DNA of 64,000 bases from Novosphingobium sp. PhB57 (lineage in GTDB: Bacteria; Pseudomonadota; Alphaproteobacteria; Sphingomonadales; Sphingomonadaceae), in the NCBI RefSeq assembly GCF_004342985.1, contig NZ_SMBO01000001.1, positions 992,001 through 1,056,000 on the forward strand, read 5' to 3'. The notes beneath the pieces are model-generated. The model did not search any database, had not been told where the DNA came from, and saw only the letters and a program-made list of their open reading frames with translations. Numbering within the stretch: the first letter of the stretch is position 1; each line of letters begins with the position of its first letter. Position numbers and translations under genes: made by a program. This document shows, piece by piece, positions 28,366 to 36,078 of this stretch.

Positions 28366-28884
28366 ATGTCCGATGCTGCCACGCTCATCCCGCTCGACAA
28401 TGTCGATCCCGTTCTCGTCGAGTCCCTGCTCGACAGCGCGTTCGAACCGGAGCGTCACCGCCGCACCGCCTACAAGGTGCGCGAAGGGGTAGACTGGCTT
28501 CCCGGCCTCAGCTTCGCAGCGCTCGATGGCGAGGAGATGCTGGTCGGCACGATCCAGTGCTGGCCGGTCGCGCTCAACGATGCAGAGGGCCGCGCCCATC
28601 CCATGATCATGGTCGGCCCGGTCGCCGTCATGCCCGGCCACCAGGGCCAGGGTTATGGCCAGGCGCTGATGTCGGCGGCGATGGCAGGCATCGACTCACG
28701 GGCACCCCTGCCGCAGGTCATGGTCGGCGATCCCGAGTATTACGGCCGGTTCTGGGGCTATTCCAACGAATGGACGCAGGGCTGGAACCTCCCCGGCCCG
28801 TTCGAGCGTCACCGCCTGCTGGTCCGCTGCGAGAATCCCGCCGTCCTGCCGCGCGAAGGCATGCTGGGCCCCTGGCTCCGCTAG
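28366..28884 (+). CDS. GNAT-family N-acetyltransferase
   Basis: A 172-residue acetyl-CoA-dependent N-acetyltransferase. The acetyl-CoA loop is visible in VGPVAVMPGHQGQGYGQALM, preceded by strands FAALDGEEMLVGTIQCWPV, the normal GNAT order. It resembles the YhbS branch. The acceptor is unknown. ATG 28366 begins MSDAATLIPLDN; ATG 28336 would add ten residues (MRAPHLVARA) through the inverted repeat. Neither has a clear ribosome-binding site. Confidence 0.82.
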   Translation: MSDAATLIPLDNVDPVLVESLLDSAFEPERHRRTAYKVREGVDWLPGLSFAALDGEEMLVGTIQCWPVALNDAEGRAHPMIMVGPVAVMPGHQGQGYGQALMSAAMAGIDSRAPLPQVMVGDPEYYGRFWGYSNEWTQGWNLPGPFERHRLLVRCENPAVLPREGMLGPWLR

Positions 28885-28911
28885 ACCGCCGGCCGAAGTC
28901 ACGAGCCTGGG

Positions 28912-28952
28912 CGACAAGCCTGCGCGGTGAACCCGCGCGCCGGGTCTTGTCG
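28912..28952. terminator. Long stem-loop after the GNAT gene
   Basis: Outer arms CGACAAG (28912-28918) and CTTGTCG (28946-28952), with inner GCGCGG/CCGCGC pairing around a small loop. There is no T tract, so it may be a factor-assisted terminator or an mRNA-stabilising hairpin. Confidence 0.45.
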
Positions 28953-29017
28953 ATCTTCGTCCATCACGCTGCGCACTGGACCTTGGCGCGCGAAGCCCTA
29001 TCTGGCATCGCAAGCCC

Positions 29018-29563
29018 ATGCCTTATGAACCGCCGCCCGAACTGAACGCCCTTTCGCTCGCCCAGGTCGCCGAGCTGGTCGCCGCGCGCAAGCTGCCGCC
29101 GGTCGCAGAGTGGACGCCCGCCAGCAGCGGCGACAGCGAGATGGTCATTCGCGCCGATGGCCGCTGGTTCCATCAGGGCGGCGAGATTCGCCGTCCCGCC
29201 ATGGTCCGTGCATTCGCCTCGTTGCTGCTGCGCGACGCCGAGGGTCGGCACTGGCTGGTGACACCCGCCGAGAAGCTCTCGATCGAGGTCGAGGATGCAG
29301 CCTTCATCGCCGTCGACGTGCGGCAGGACGGGGATACGCTGGTGTTCCGGCTCAATAGCGACGATCTCGTGGTGGCCGGGCCGGACCACCCCATCCGCAG
29401 CGTGGGCGATCCGGAGACGCCCGCACTCTACCTCGGCGTGCGCCATGGTACCGAGGCACGCCTCAATCGCAGCACTTATAGCCAGATCGCCGAGATCGCC
29501 CTTGCAAGCGGCGACCTCTCCGTATCCAGCCAGGGCGCGACATTCTCGCTCGTTCCCGCATGA
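29018..29563 (+). CDS. DUF1285 domain-containing protein
   Basis: A 181-residue soluble protein of the DUF1285 family, whose biochemical role is unknown. The pattern is GRWFHQGGEIRRPAMVRAFA, LLRDAEGRHWLVTPAEKLSI, VEDAAFIAVDV, and the C-terminal LYLGVRHGTEARLNRSTYSQ. Its 3' end overlaps the nudix gene by 4 bp, making it first in a tight run with the nudix, cca and retropepsin genes. Confidence 0.88.
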   Translation: MPYEPPPELNALSLAQVAELVAARKLPPVAEWTPASSGDSEMVIRADGRWFHQGGEIRRPAMVRAFASLLLRDAEGRHWLVTPAEKLSIEVEDAAFIAVDVRQDGDTLVFRLNSDDLVVAGPDHPIRSVGDPETPALYLGVRHGTEARLNRSTYSQIAEIALASGDLSVSSQGATFSLVPA

Positions 29564-30153
29564 ACGGGCTGTTCGACGACGTATCGCGCCGCTTCGAGGC
29601 CGGACGTCACGGCGCGCCGGACGCGCTGTGGATCGACCCGCGCATCCACCAGATCGAAACGTTCAAGCCGGCCGCCGTGCTCATCACCTTGACCGAGCGC
29701 CCGCGCCCCGGCATGCTGATGCTGCACCGTCCCTCTACCATGCGCGCCCACCCCGGCCAGATCGCGTTCCCGGGCGGCCGCCTCGATCCCGGCGAGACCG
29801 CCGTGGAGGGCGCCCTGCGCGAGGCGCACGAGGAACTCGGCATCAGGCCTGGTGACGTGAAGGTGATCGGCACCAGCGATCTCTATCGCACCGGCAGCGG
29901 CTATGAGATCACCCCCGTGATCGGCATCATCCCGCCCGACCTGCCGATCATCCCGAACCCCGCCGAAGTGGCGCAGTGGTTCGAGGCGCCGGCCGAATTC
30001 GTGCTCGACCCGGCCAACCAGAAGACCAGGTGGATCGAGGCCGAAGGCAGCCGCCATGCCTTTGTCGAGATCACCTGGCATGACCACCGCATCTGGGGCG
30101 TTACCGGTGCGATCCTTCACAATCTTGCCCGCAGGCTGAACTGGAATGACTGA
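29560..30153 (+). CDS. NUDIX hydrolase, probable CoA pyrophosphatase
   Basis: Carries a complete Nudix box at residues 72-95 (GGRLDPGETAVEGALREAHE, then ELGI), the Mg-binding catalytic helix. HRPSTMRAHPGQIAFPGG just before it is characteristic of the NudL/CoA diphosphatase group, which cleaves CoA to 4'-phosphopantetheine and adenosine 3',5'-diphosphate. 197 residues. It overlaps both neighbours (4 bp with DUF1285, 8 bp with cca). Confidence 0.9.
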   Translation: MNGLFDDVSRRFEAGRHGAPDALWIDPRIHQIETFKPAAVLITLTERPRPGMLMLHRPSTMRAHPGQIAFPGGRLDPGETAVEGALREAHEELGIRPGDVKVIGTSDLYRTGSGYEITPVIGIIPPDLPIIPNPAEVAQWFEAPAEFVLDPANQKTRWIEAEGSRHAFVEITWHDHRIWGVTGAILHNLARRLNWND

Positions 30154-31318
30154 AAGACTGACTGCCCCGTGGATGGAGCGCGAAGACCTTGCCGCGCTCG
30201 TCGCCGCGCTGGGCCACGGAAACGCGCGCTACGTCGGCGGGGCGGTTCGGGATAGCCTGCTCGGCCAGCCGGTGAAGGACATCGACATGGCCACGCTCCT
30301 GACGCCCGAGGACGTCATGCAGCGCCTCTGGGACGCCGGGATCCGCCACGTCCCCACGGGGATCGAGCACGGCACCGTCACCGCGGTGCTGCCGGGCGGC
30401 CCGGTCGAGATCACCACCTTGCGCCACGATGTCGCCACGGACGGCCGCCGCGCCACGGTGGCTTTCGCCACCGACTGGCGCGAGGACGCGGCCCGGCGCG
30501 ACTTCACCATCAACGCGCTCTACGCCGACCCGGCGAGCGGCGAGATATTCGACTGGTTCGGCGGGCTCGACGACCTTGCCGCGCGCCGCGTCCGCTTCAT
30601 CGGCGATGCCCGCCAGCGCATTCGCGAAGACCACTTGCGCATCTTGCGCTACTTTCGCTTCCAGGCCCGCTTCGGCACCATGCCCGCCGATCAGGAAGCG
30701 GAAGGTGCCTGCGCCGAACTCGCCTCCACGCTGAAGGGCCTTTCGCGCGAACGCGTGGGCATGGAAACGATGAACCTCCTCGGCCTGCCCGATCCGGCGC
30801 CGACCGTGGCGCGCATGGCCCAGCTTGGTGTGCTGGCGGTGATCCTGCCCGAGGCACGGCCCGAAGCGCTCGCTGCCCTCGTGTCCGCGGAACAGGCGCA
30901 GGGGATCGCCCCCGATGCGATCCGCCGCCTTGCCGCGTTGCTGCCGCCGCAAGTGTCGCTGGCCGAACAGGTCGCCTCGCGCTTCCGCCTTTCGGGTGCG
31001 CAAAAGAAGCGCCTCGCCGTGGCTGCCGGGCGGGACGATGCCCTGGGCGAGCCCCGCGCGCTCGCCTATCGCCTGGGCATCGAAGGCGCGCTCGATCGCT
31101 TCCTGATCGCAGGCGCGGATACGGCTGCGCTGCGGGACTGGGACATACCGGCCTTTCCGCTGAAGGGCGGCCAGATCGTCGCGCGCGGTGTCGGCGCCGG
31201 CCCCGAAGTGGCGCGGCTGCTGCGCCGGGTCGAGGATCGCTGGATCGCGGAAGGCTTCCCGGACGAAGCACGGGTTTCCGCCCTGCTCGATGCCGAACTT
31301 GCCGGCCAAAGCTCGTGA
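30146..31318 (+). CDS. cca: CCA tRNA nucleotidyltransferase / poly(A) polymerase family
   Basis: Class II nucleotidyltransferase that adds or repairs the 3' CCA of tRNAs. The catalytic head has ARYVGGAVRDSLLGQPVKDI with the metal-binding DID in KDIDMAT, then RRDFTINALYADP and RIREDHLRILRYFRFQARFG. The C-terminal 150 residues are more variable, as usual. 390 residues. It overlaps the preceding nudix gene by 8 bp and the following retropepsin gene by 4 bp. Confidence 0.93.
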   Translation: MTERLTAPWMEREDLAALVAALGHGNARYVGGAVRDSLLGQPVKDIDMATLLTPEDVMQRLWDAGIRHVPTGIEHGTVTAVLPGGPVEITTLRHDVATDGRRATVAFATDWREDAARRDFTINALYADPASGEIFDWFGGLDDLAARRVRFIGDARQRIREDHLRILRYFRFQARFGTMPADQEAEGACAELASTLKGLSRERVGMETMNLLGLPDPAPTVARMAQLGVLAVILPEARPEALAALVSAEQAQGIAPDAIRRLAALLPPQVSLAEQVASRFRLSGAQKKRLAVAAGRDDALGEPRALAYRLGIEGALDRFLIAGADTAALRDWDIPAFPLKGGQIVARGVGAGPEVARLLRRVEDRWIAEGFPDEARVSALLDAELAGQSS

Positions 31319-31986
31319 ACCTCGGGCAGCTGACCGACCTGTTCTATGCCAAGCCGCTGCTGGCGCTGACCATCCTGGCCATTCTCGTCGCGGTGCTGGC
31401 CGGGATGCTCGCGGGCCGCCGACCGCGGCTGGGCCAGTCGCTGCGCAACCTGTCGCACCTCGGCCTGGTCGCCGCGCTGCTGCTGACCGTGACGCAAGTC
31501 GCGCTTCACAACACCCGCTCCGAAGCCGCGCTCTGGCTGGACGAGACGCGCCCGCCTTCAGTCGAGGGCGGCGAGACGGTGATCCCGCTTCGTGCTGACG
31601 GGCATTACTGGATCCAGGCCAGGCTCAATGGCGAGCCCGTGGATTTCCTGATCGACACCGGCGCAACCTACACCGGCATCTCGAAGTCGGTGGCCGAACG
31701 CGCGGGGATCCAGCCCGATGGCGACGACCAGGGCGTCATGCTGGAAACCGCCAACGGCACCATCGTCGCCCGCATGGCCAGTGCCGCCTCGCTGGCGTTC
31801 GGTTCGATCGAGGCGCATGCCTTGCCAGTCGCCATCGGGCCGGACAACGAGGTGGAAACCAACGTCATCGGCATGAACCTGCTCTCCCAGCTTGCCGCCT
31901 GGCGGGTGGAAAACGGCCGCCTGATCCTGGTGCCTCGCGCGGCGGCGCCGCAGGCACCCTCGGCCTCCTCCTCGCCCAAATCGTGA
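31315..31986 (+). CDS. Membrane-anchored retropepsin-like protease 1
   Basis: A 223-residue clan AA aspartic protease of the bacterial retropepsin-like type. Two N-terminal hydrophobic helices (about 13-34 and 48-63) anchor it, with the protease domain outside the cytoplasm. The active Asp lies in VDFLIDTGATYTGIS (DTG 114-116), followed by a conserved TANGTI flap and NVIGMNLLSQLAAWRVENG. As in retroviral proteases, one DTG per chain implies an active dimer. The start is GTG overlapping the cca stop by 4 bp. A tandem paralogue follows. Confidence 0.87.
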   Translation: MNLGQLTDLFYAKPLLALTILAILVAVLAGMLAGRRPRLGQSLRNLSHLGLVAALLLTVTQVALHNTRSEAALWLDETRPPSVEGGETVIPLRADGHYWIQARLNGEPVDFLIDTGATYTGISKSVAERAGIQPDGDDQGVMLETANGTIVARMASAASLAFGSIEAHALPVAIGPDNEVETNVIGMNLLSQLAAWRVENGRLILVPRAAAPQAPSASSSPKS

Positions 31987-32009
31987 TCCTGTCAGCATTC
32001 CGACAGGAT
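31986..32009. repeat. Inverted repeat between the retropepsin paralogues
   Basis: ATCCTGTC (31986-31993) and GACAGGAT (32002-32009) with an 8-base loop, directly after the first protease stop. It could be an attenuator or a processing hairpin separating expression of the two paralogues. Confidence 0.5.
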
Positions 32010-32029
32010 GTTCCTGTTATGACCTGCTG

Positions 32030-32686
32030 ATGGACTTTCCTCAGTTCCTGTCTTTCCTCGCCGGTCAGCCGCTGCTGGCCCTGGCATTGGCGGCGATCTT
32101 CGTCACCGTGCTGGGCGGACTGCTGCGCGGCCCCTTGCCGCTGCTGGGCGGCTTCGTACGCGGGCTCGGCAACCTGGGACTGGTGGCCGCCCTGCTGCTG
32201 ACCGTGGCGCAGGCGACGCGCCTGACCAGCGGTACGGACTTCGCACTACCTGGAATAGAACTGCCGGAGCTGGGCCTGTCCCGCCAGAGCGTGAGCGGCG
32301 GGGAAACCCGCGTGCCGATGGCGCGCGACGGTCACTTCTGGGTCCATGCCACGATCAACGGGGTCGAAGGCGATTTCCTGGTCGACACCGGCGCGACGCT
32401 GACCGCGATCTCCCCGCGCCTGGCCAACAGCGCCGAAGTCCGCGCGCAGCCGCTGCGTCAGAACATCGCCATGCGCACGGCCAACGGCACGGTCGCGGCG
32501 GAGCTGGGCACGGCGGACGAACTGCGCTTTGGCAGCGTCGTCGCGCGGCAGCTGGACGTGGTCGTGGCGCCGGGTCTGGAGGACCAGAACGTCATCGGCA
32601 TGAACCTGCTCTCGCGGCTGGCAAGCTGGCGGGTAGAAGGCCGGACGCTCATCCTCGTGCCACATCACCCGCAGCCCGCAAGCTGA
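32030..32686 (+). CDS. Membrane-anchored retropepsin-like protease 2
   Basis: Paralogue of the preceding gene, 218 residues: two N-terminal hydrophobic segments, a linker, then GDFLVDTGATLTAIS with DTG at 119-121, TANGTVAAELG and NVIGMNLLSRLASWRVEGR. The catalytic and flap elements are conserved between the two while the linkers diverge, so both are probably active and may form homo- or heterodimers. There is no obvious ribosome-binding site before the ATG. Substrates are unknown. Confidence 0.86.
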   Translation: MDFPQFLSFLAGQPLLALALAAIFVTVLGGLLRGPLPLLGGFVRGLGNLGLVAALLLTVAQATRLTSGTDFALPGIELPELGLSRQSVSGGETRVPMARDGHFWVHATINGVEGDFLVDTGATLTAISPRLANSAEVRAQPLRQNIAMRTANGTVAAELGTADELRFGSVVARQLDVVVAPGLEDQNVIGMNLLSRLASWRVEGRTLILVPHHPQPAS

Positions 32687-32692
32687 GGAAGA

Positions 32693-32730
32693 AACCGCGT
32701 CGCCCCGGATCGAGTCCGGGCGACGCGTTT
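32693..32730. terminator. REP-like hairpin between convergent genes
   Basis: CGCGTCGCC-CCGGA and TCCGG-GCGACGCG form a stem with a single bulged C around the loop TCGAG, flanked by AAA and TTT. It sits between the stops of the second retropepsin and parC and can terminate both. The core belongs to the same repeat family as 35693-35732 and 41197-41225. Confidence 0.75.
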
Positions 32731-32734
32731 CAAA

Positions 32735-35044
32735 TCACCCCTGGAACTTGTTGTCGCGCGGGAAACCGACCGGCGGCAGGCGTCCTGCGGCGCCGCGTGC
32801 GACCTTCCACATGACCATGTCCTTCTCGGTCCGGGTGCGGCCGGTTTCGCCGCCCATGGTCCAGGAAAGGCCATCCTCCAGCTTGAGCGTGATGATGTCG
32901 GAAAGTCCGCCATCGCGGTAACGCTGCAGCGTGACCCCCTGCCCCTTGGCCATGACCGGCAGCTCCTCGAGGCTGAAGATCACCAGCTTGCGATTGTCAC
33001 CGACGACCGCAACGTGATCGTGCTCTGCCGGGATCTCGCGAACGAAGGCCAGTTGCACGCCCGGCTTGGTGGACATGACGGCGCGGCCCTTGCGGGTCTC
33101 CGCCAGCAATTCGTCCGCCTCGGCGGCAAAGCCGCGCCCGACGTTGGAGGCCAGCAACAGCTGCGCCTTGGGCTTGTAAGGCAGTGCCGCCACCAGATGC
33201 GCATCGGCATCGATGTCGACCATGGTGCGGATCGGCTCGCCGAAGCCGCGCGCGCCGGGCAGCTTGTCCGCGCCCAGCGTGTAGAAGCGCCCGTTGTCCG
33301 CCGCGATCAGGATCTTGTCGGTGGTCTGCGCATGGAAGGCGAAAGCCGGGCCATCGCCTTCCTTGAATTTGAAGTCGCCGCCCTTCGCATCCTGACCTAG
33401 GGGCACATGCCCCCTGGCCGCGCGGATCCATCCCTTGGCCGAGAGGATCACCGTCACCGGCTCCTTCTCGATCATGGCGTCCATCGAGAATTCCACCGTC
33501 GGCGTAGCCTGCGCGATCGTGGTGCGACGGCGACCCAGAGCGGTGTCCTCGGCGTAGTCCTTGCGCAAGTTCATCAGATCGCGCTTCAGGCGGGTGCGCT
33601 GGCGGGCCGGGCTCTCGAGCAGCTTGTTGAGGTCGTCTTGCTCCTTGAGCAGGTCCGCGTGCTCCTTGCGCAGCTCCATTTCCTCCAGCTTGCGCAAGGA
33701 ACGCAGGCGCATGTTGAGGATGGCTTCGGCCTGGCGATCGGTCAGCTCGAACTCGGCCATCATCACCGGCTTGGGCTCATCCTCGGTACGGATGATCTCG
33801 ATGATCCGGTCGAGGTTGAGGTAGGCGATGATGTAGCCTGCCACCAGCTCCAGCCGCGAGGCGATCTTTTCCAGCCGGTGCCGGGTGCGGCGCAGCAGGA
33901 TGTCGATCTGGCTGTAGACCCATTCCGACAGGAGCAGCTTCAGCCCCAGGACCCCCGGCGTGCGGTGCGAATCCAGCACGTTGAGGTTGAGCGAGAAGCG
34001 GCTCTCCAGATCGGTCAGCCGGTAGAGGCTTTCCTTCAGCAGTTCCGGATCGACATTGCGGCTCTTGGGCACGAAGACGATGCGGATCTGCTCGTCGCTC
34101 TCGTCGCGAATGTCTTCGAGGATCGGCAGCTTGCGGTCGGCGATGAGCTGGGCGACCTGCTCGATCAGCTTGCCCTTGGCCAGCATGTAGGGGATTTCGG
34201 AAATGACCAGCTGCCATTGGCCGCTGCCGAGTTTCTCGACCCCGGTTTCCTCCCAGTTGCCCGCCTCGTCCTTGCCGCAGGAAAACCGCCCGCGCACGCG
34301 GAAGGCGCCCTTGCCGGTCGCGTAGGCGTGGCTGATCGCCTCCGGGCTGTCGACCACCATGCCGCCAGTCGCGAAGTCCGGTCCGTGGAAGACCTGCATG
34401 AGCTGGTCATGCTCGGCATGGGGATTGTCGATCAGCATCATCGTGGCGTCGATGATTTCGGCGACGTTATGGCTGGGGATGGAAGTCGCCATGCCCACGG
34501 CAATGCCGGTGGAACCGTTCGCCAGCAGGTTCGGGAACATGCCGGGGAAGATTTCCGGCTCGCTTTCCTCACCGTTGTAGGTGGGGACGAAATCGACAGT
34601 GCCCTCGTCCAGGCCGGACATGAGGTGGATTGCCGTGCGCGTCAGGCGCGCTTCCGTGTAGCGATAGGCTGCCGCGTTATCGCCGTCGATATTGCCGAAG
34701 TTGCCCTGCCCCTGCACCAGCGGATAGCGCAGCGAGAAGTCCTGCGCGAGGCGGACCATGGCATCGTAGACCGAGGCATCGCCATGCGGGTGATACTTAC
34801 CGATGACGTCGCCGACCACGCGGGCGGATTTCTTGTAGGCACTGGCCGGGTCGAGCTTCAGCTGCCGCATCGCCCAGAGCAGGCGGCGGTGGACCGGCTT
34901 CAGCCCGTCCCGCAAGTCCGGCAGCGAACGCGCTGTAATCGTGGACAATGCGTAGACGAGGTAGCGCTCGGAAAGCGCAGCATCGAAGGGCGCATCGACG
35001 ATGGCGTCGAAGGGATCGGAGTCTTCGTCGGTCGTGGTCACCAT
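32735..35044 (-). CDS. parC: DNA topoisomerase IV subunit A
   Basis: Cleavage subunit of topoisomerase IV, which decatenates daughter chromosomes. The N-terminal breakage-reunion domain shows SLPDLRDGLKPVHRRLLWAM, KYHPHGDASVYDAMVRLAQ and the catalytic Tyr129 in AAAYRYTEARLT; the C-terminal part is a beta-pinwheel with AKGWIRAARGH. 769 residues from ATG 35044. It has the shorter ParC-type C-terminal domain rather than that of GyrA. Ala90 occupies the position of E. coli ParC Ser80. ParE is not in the window. Confidence 0.94.
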   Translation of the reverse strand: MVTTTDEDSDPFDAIVDAPFDAALSERYLVYALSTITARSLPDLRDGLKPVHRRLLWAMRQLKLDPASAYKKSARVVGDVIGKYHPHGDASVYDAMVRLAQDFSLRYPLVQGQGNFGNIDGDNAAAYRYTEARLTRTAIHLMSGLDEGTVDFVPTYNGEESEPEIFPGMFPNLLANGSTGIAVGMATSIPSHNVAEIIDATMMLIDNPHAEHDQLMQVFHGPDFATGGMVVDSPEAISHAYATGKGAFRVRGRFSCGKDEAGNWEETGVEKLGSGQWQLVISEIPYMLAKGKLIEQVAQLIADRKLPILEDIRDESDEQIRIVFVPKSRNVDPELLKESLYRLTDLESRFSLNLNVLDSHRTPGVLGLKLLLSEWVYSQIDILLRRTRHRLEKIASRLELVAGYIIAYLNLDRIIEIIRTEDEPKPVMMAEFELTDRQAEAILNMRLRSLRKLEEMELRKEHADLLKEQDDLNKLLESPARQRTRLKRDLMNLRKDYAEDTALGRRRTTIAQATPTVEFSMDAMIEKEPVTVILSAKGWIRAARGHVPLGQDAKGGDFKFKEGDGPAFAFHAQTTDKILIAADNGRFYTLGADKLPGARGFGEPIRTMVDIDADAHLVAALPYKPKAQLLLASNVGRGFAAEADELLAETRKGRAVMSTKPGVQLAFVREIPAEHDHVAVVGDNRKLVIFSLEELPVMAKGQGVTLQRYRDGGLSDIITLKLEDGLSWTMGGETGRTRTEKDMVMWKVARGAAGRLPPVGFPRDNKFQG

Positions 35045-35146
35045 GACCAGCAGGCCTAGCAACGCGGCGAGCCGAGCGGAACCACCGGAACGGAAGTTTT
35101 CCGCCGTTCATTCCTTTTGCAAACCCTAGACACTGGAGAATTTTCC

Positions 35147-35686
35147 ATGACCAAGCGCGTGCTCATCGTCGCCACCAACGGTTTCGAGCAATCCGAACTC
35201 ACCGGCCCGCGCGATGCGCTGAACCAGGCCGGCATCGAAACCGTGATCGCCAGCCCCGAAAGCGGCGAGATCAAGGGCTGGCAGCACACCGACTGGGGCG
35301 ACAGCGTCAAGGTCGACGCTTCGCTCGACTCCGTCAGCGCGGGGGACTTCGACGCCCTCGTGCTGCCGGGCGGTCAGATGAACCCGGACGTCCTGCGCAC
35401 CAAGCCGGAAGCGGTTCAGCTCGTGCGGGACTTCCTGGCCGCTGGCAAGCCGGTCGCAGCGATCTGCCACGGCCCGTGGCTCCTGGTGGAAGCCGACGCC
35501 GTGCGCGGCAAGACGGTGACCGGCTGGCCTTCCATCCGCACGGACTTGCGCAATGCGGGCGCGAACGTGGTGGACCAGGAGGTCGCCGTGGATGGCCTGC
35601 TCATCACCAGCCGCAAGCCGGACGACATTCCCGCATTTTCCAAGGCGGTGATCGAGGCCGTGCAGGAAGCGGCAGCGGACGCTTGA
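35147..35686 (+). CDS. DJ-1/PfpI family protein (type 1 GATase-like)
   Basis: A 179-residue DJ-1/PfpI-superfamily protein, closest to the YhbO/PfpI group, some members of which are reported as proteases or deglycases. The nucleophilic Cys is in VAAICHGPWLLVEAD; the preceding FDALVLPGGQMNPDVLR supplies the conserved loop, and Glu in NGFEQSEL near the N-terminus matches the family. GGAGA lies upstream of the ATG at 35147. It is divergent from parC and ends before a REP-like repeat. Confidence 0.88.
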   Translation: MTKRVLIVATNGFEQSELTGPRDALNQAGIETVIASPESGEIKGWQHTDWGDSVKVDASLDSVSAGDFDALVLPGGQMNPDVLRTKPEAVQLVRDFLAAGKPVAAICHGPWLLVEADAVRGKTVTGWPSIRTDLRNAGANVVDQEVAVDGLLITSRKPDDIPAFSKAVIEAVQEAAADA

Positions 35687-35692
35687 CCCTTT

Positions 35693-35732
35693 GTCGTCCC
35701 GGATCGTCGTCCCGGATCTGATCCGGGACGAC
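35693..35732. repeat. REP-like palindrome with duplicated arm
   Basis: GTCGTCCCGGATC occurs twice in tandem (35693-35705 and 35706-35718) and the second copy pairs, across one T, with GATCCGGGACGAC (35720-35732). It lies between the convergent PfpI and ferredoxin genes and may also terminate transcription. Confidence 0.8.
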
Positions 35733-35744
35733 AAGCTAGACCTC

Positions 35745-36077
35745 TCAGTCTATCTGCATATCCCGCGCAAGGCCCGGAATACGCACTTCCAGGCCGTCCA
35801 TCGCGTCGGTGAGCTCTATCTGACAGGACAACCGGCTGGTTCGCGCCACACCGGCAGCAAGGTCCAGCATATCCTCCTCGTCCATGGAGGCGGGTTCGAG
35901 CTTGTCGAACCAGTCGGGCGCCACGATCACATGGCAGGTCGAGCAAGCCATCTGCCCCTCGCAGGTTCCTTCCAGCGGCATGCCGGCGCCTTGCGCCACG
36001 CGCAGAAGCACGTCTCCCGTCTCGGCTTCCGCCAGGACGAGTTTTCCTTCCGCGGTCAAGAACCTCACGTTCAGCAA
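35745..36077 (-). CDS. 2Fe-2S ferredoxin (adrenodoxin type)
   Basis: A 110-residue [2Fe-2S] electron carrier with cluster ligands Cys39, Cys45, Cys48 (CEGQMACSTCH) and Cys85 (RLSCQIEL). The MACSTCH motif and the spacing of the last ligand indicate the adrenodoxin/Isc-type rather than the plant type. The start is TTG 36077, which has GGGAG six bases upstream and overlaps nothing. It lies one base from the second cysteine desulfurase gene on the same strand, suggesting a joint role in Fe-S cluster assembly. Confidence 0.92.
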   Translation of the reverse strand: MLNVRFLTAEGKLVLAEAETGDVLLRVAQGAGMPLEGTCEGQMACSTCHVIVAPDWFDKLEPASMDEEDMLDLAAGVARTSRLSCQIELTDAMDGLEVRIPGLARDMQID

Positions 36078-36078
36078 T

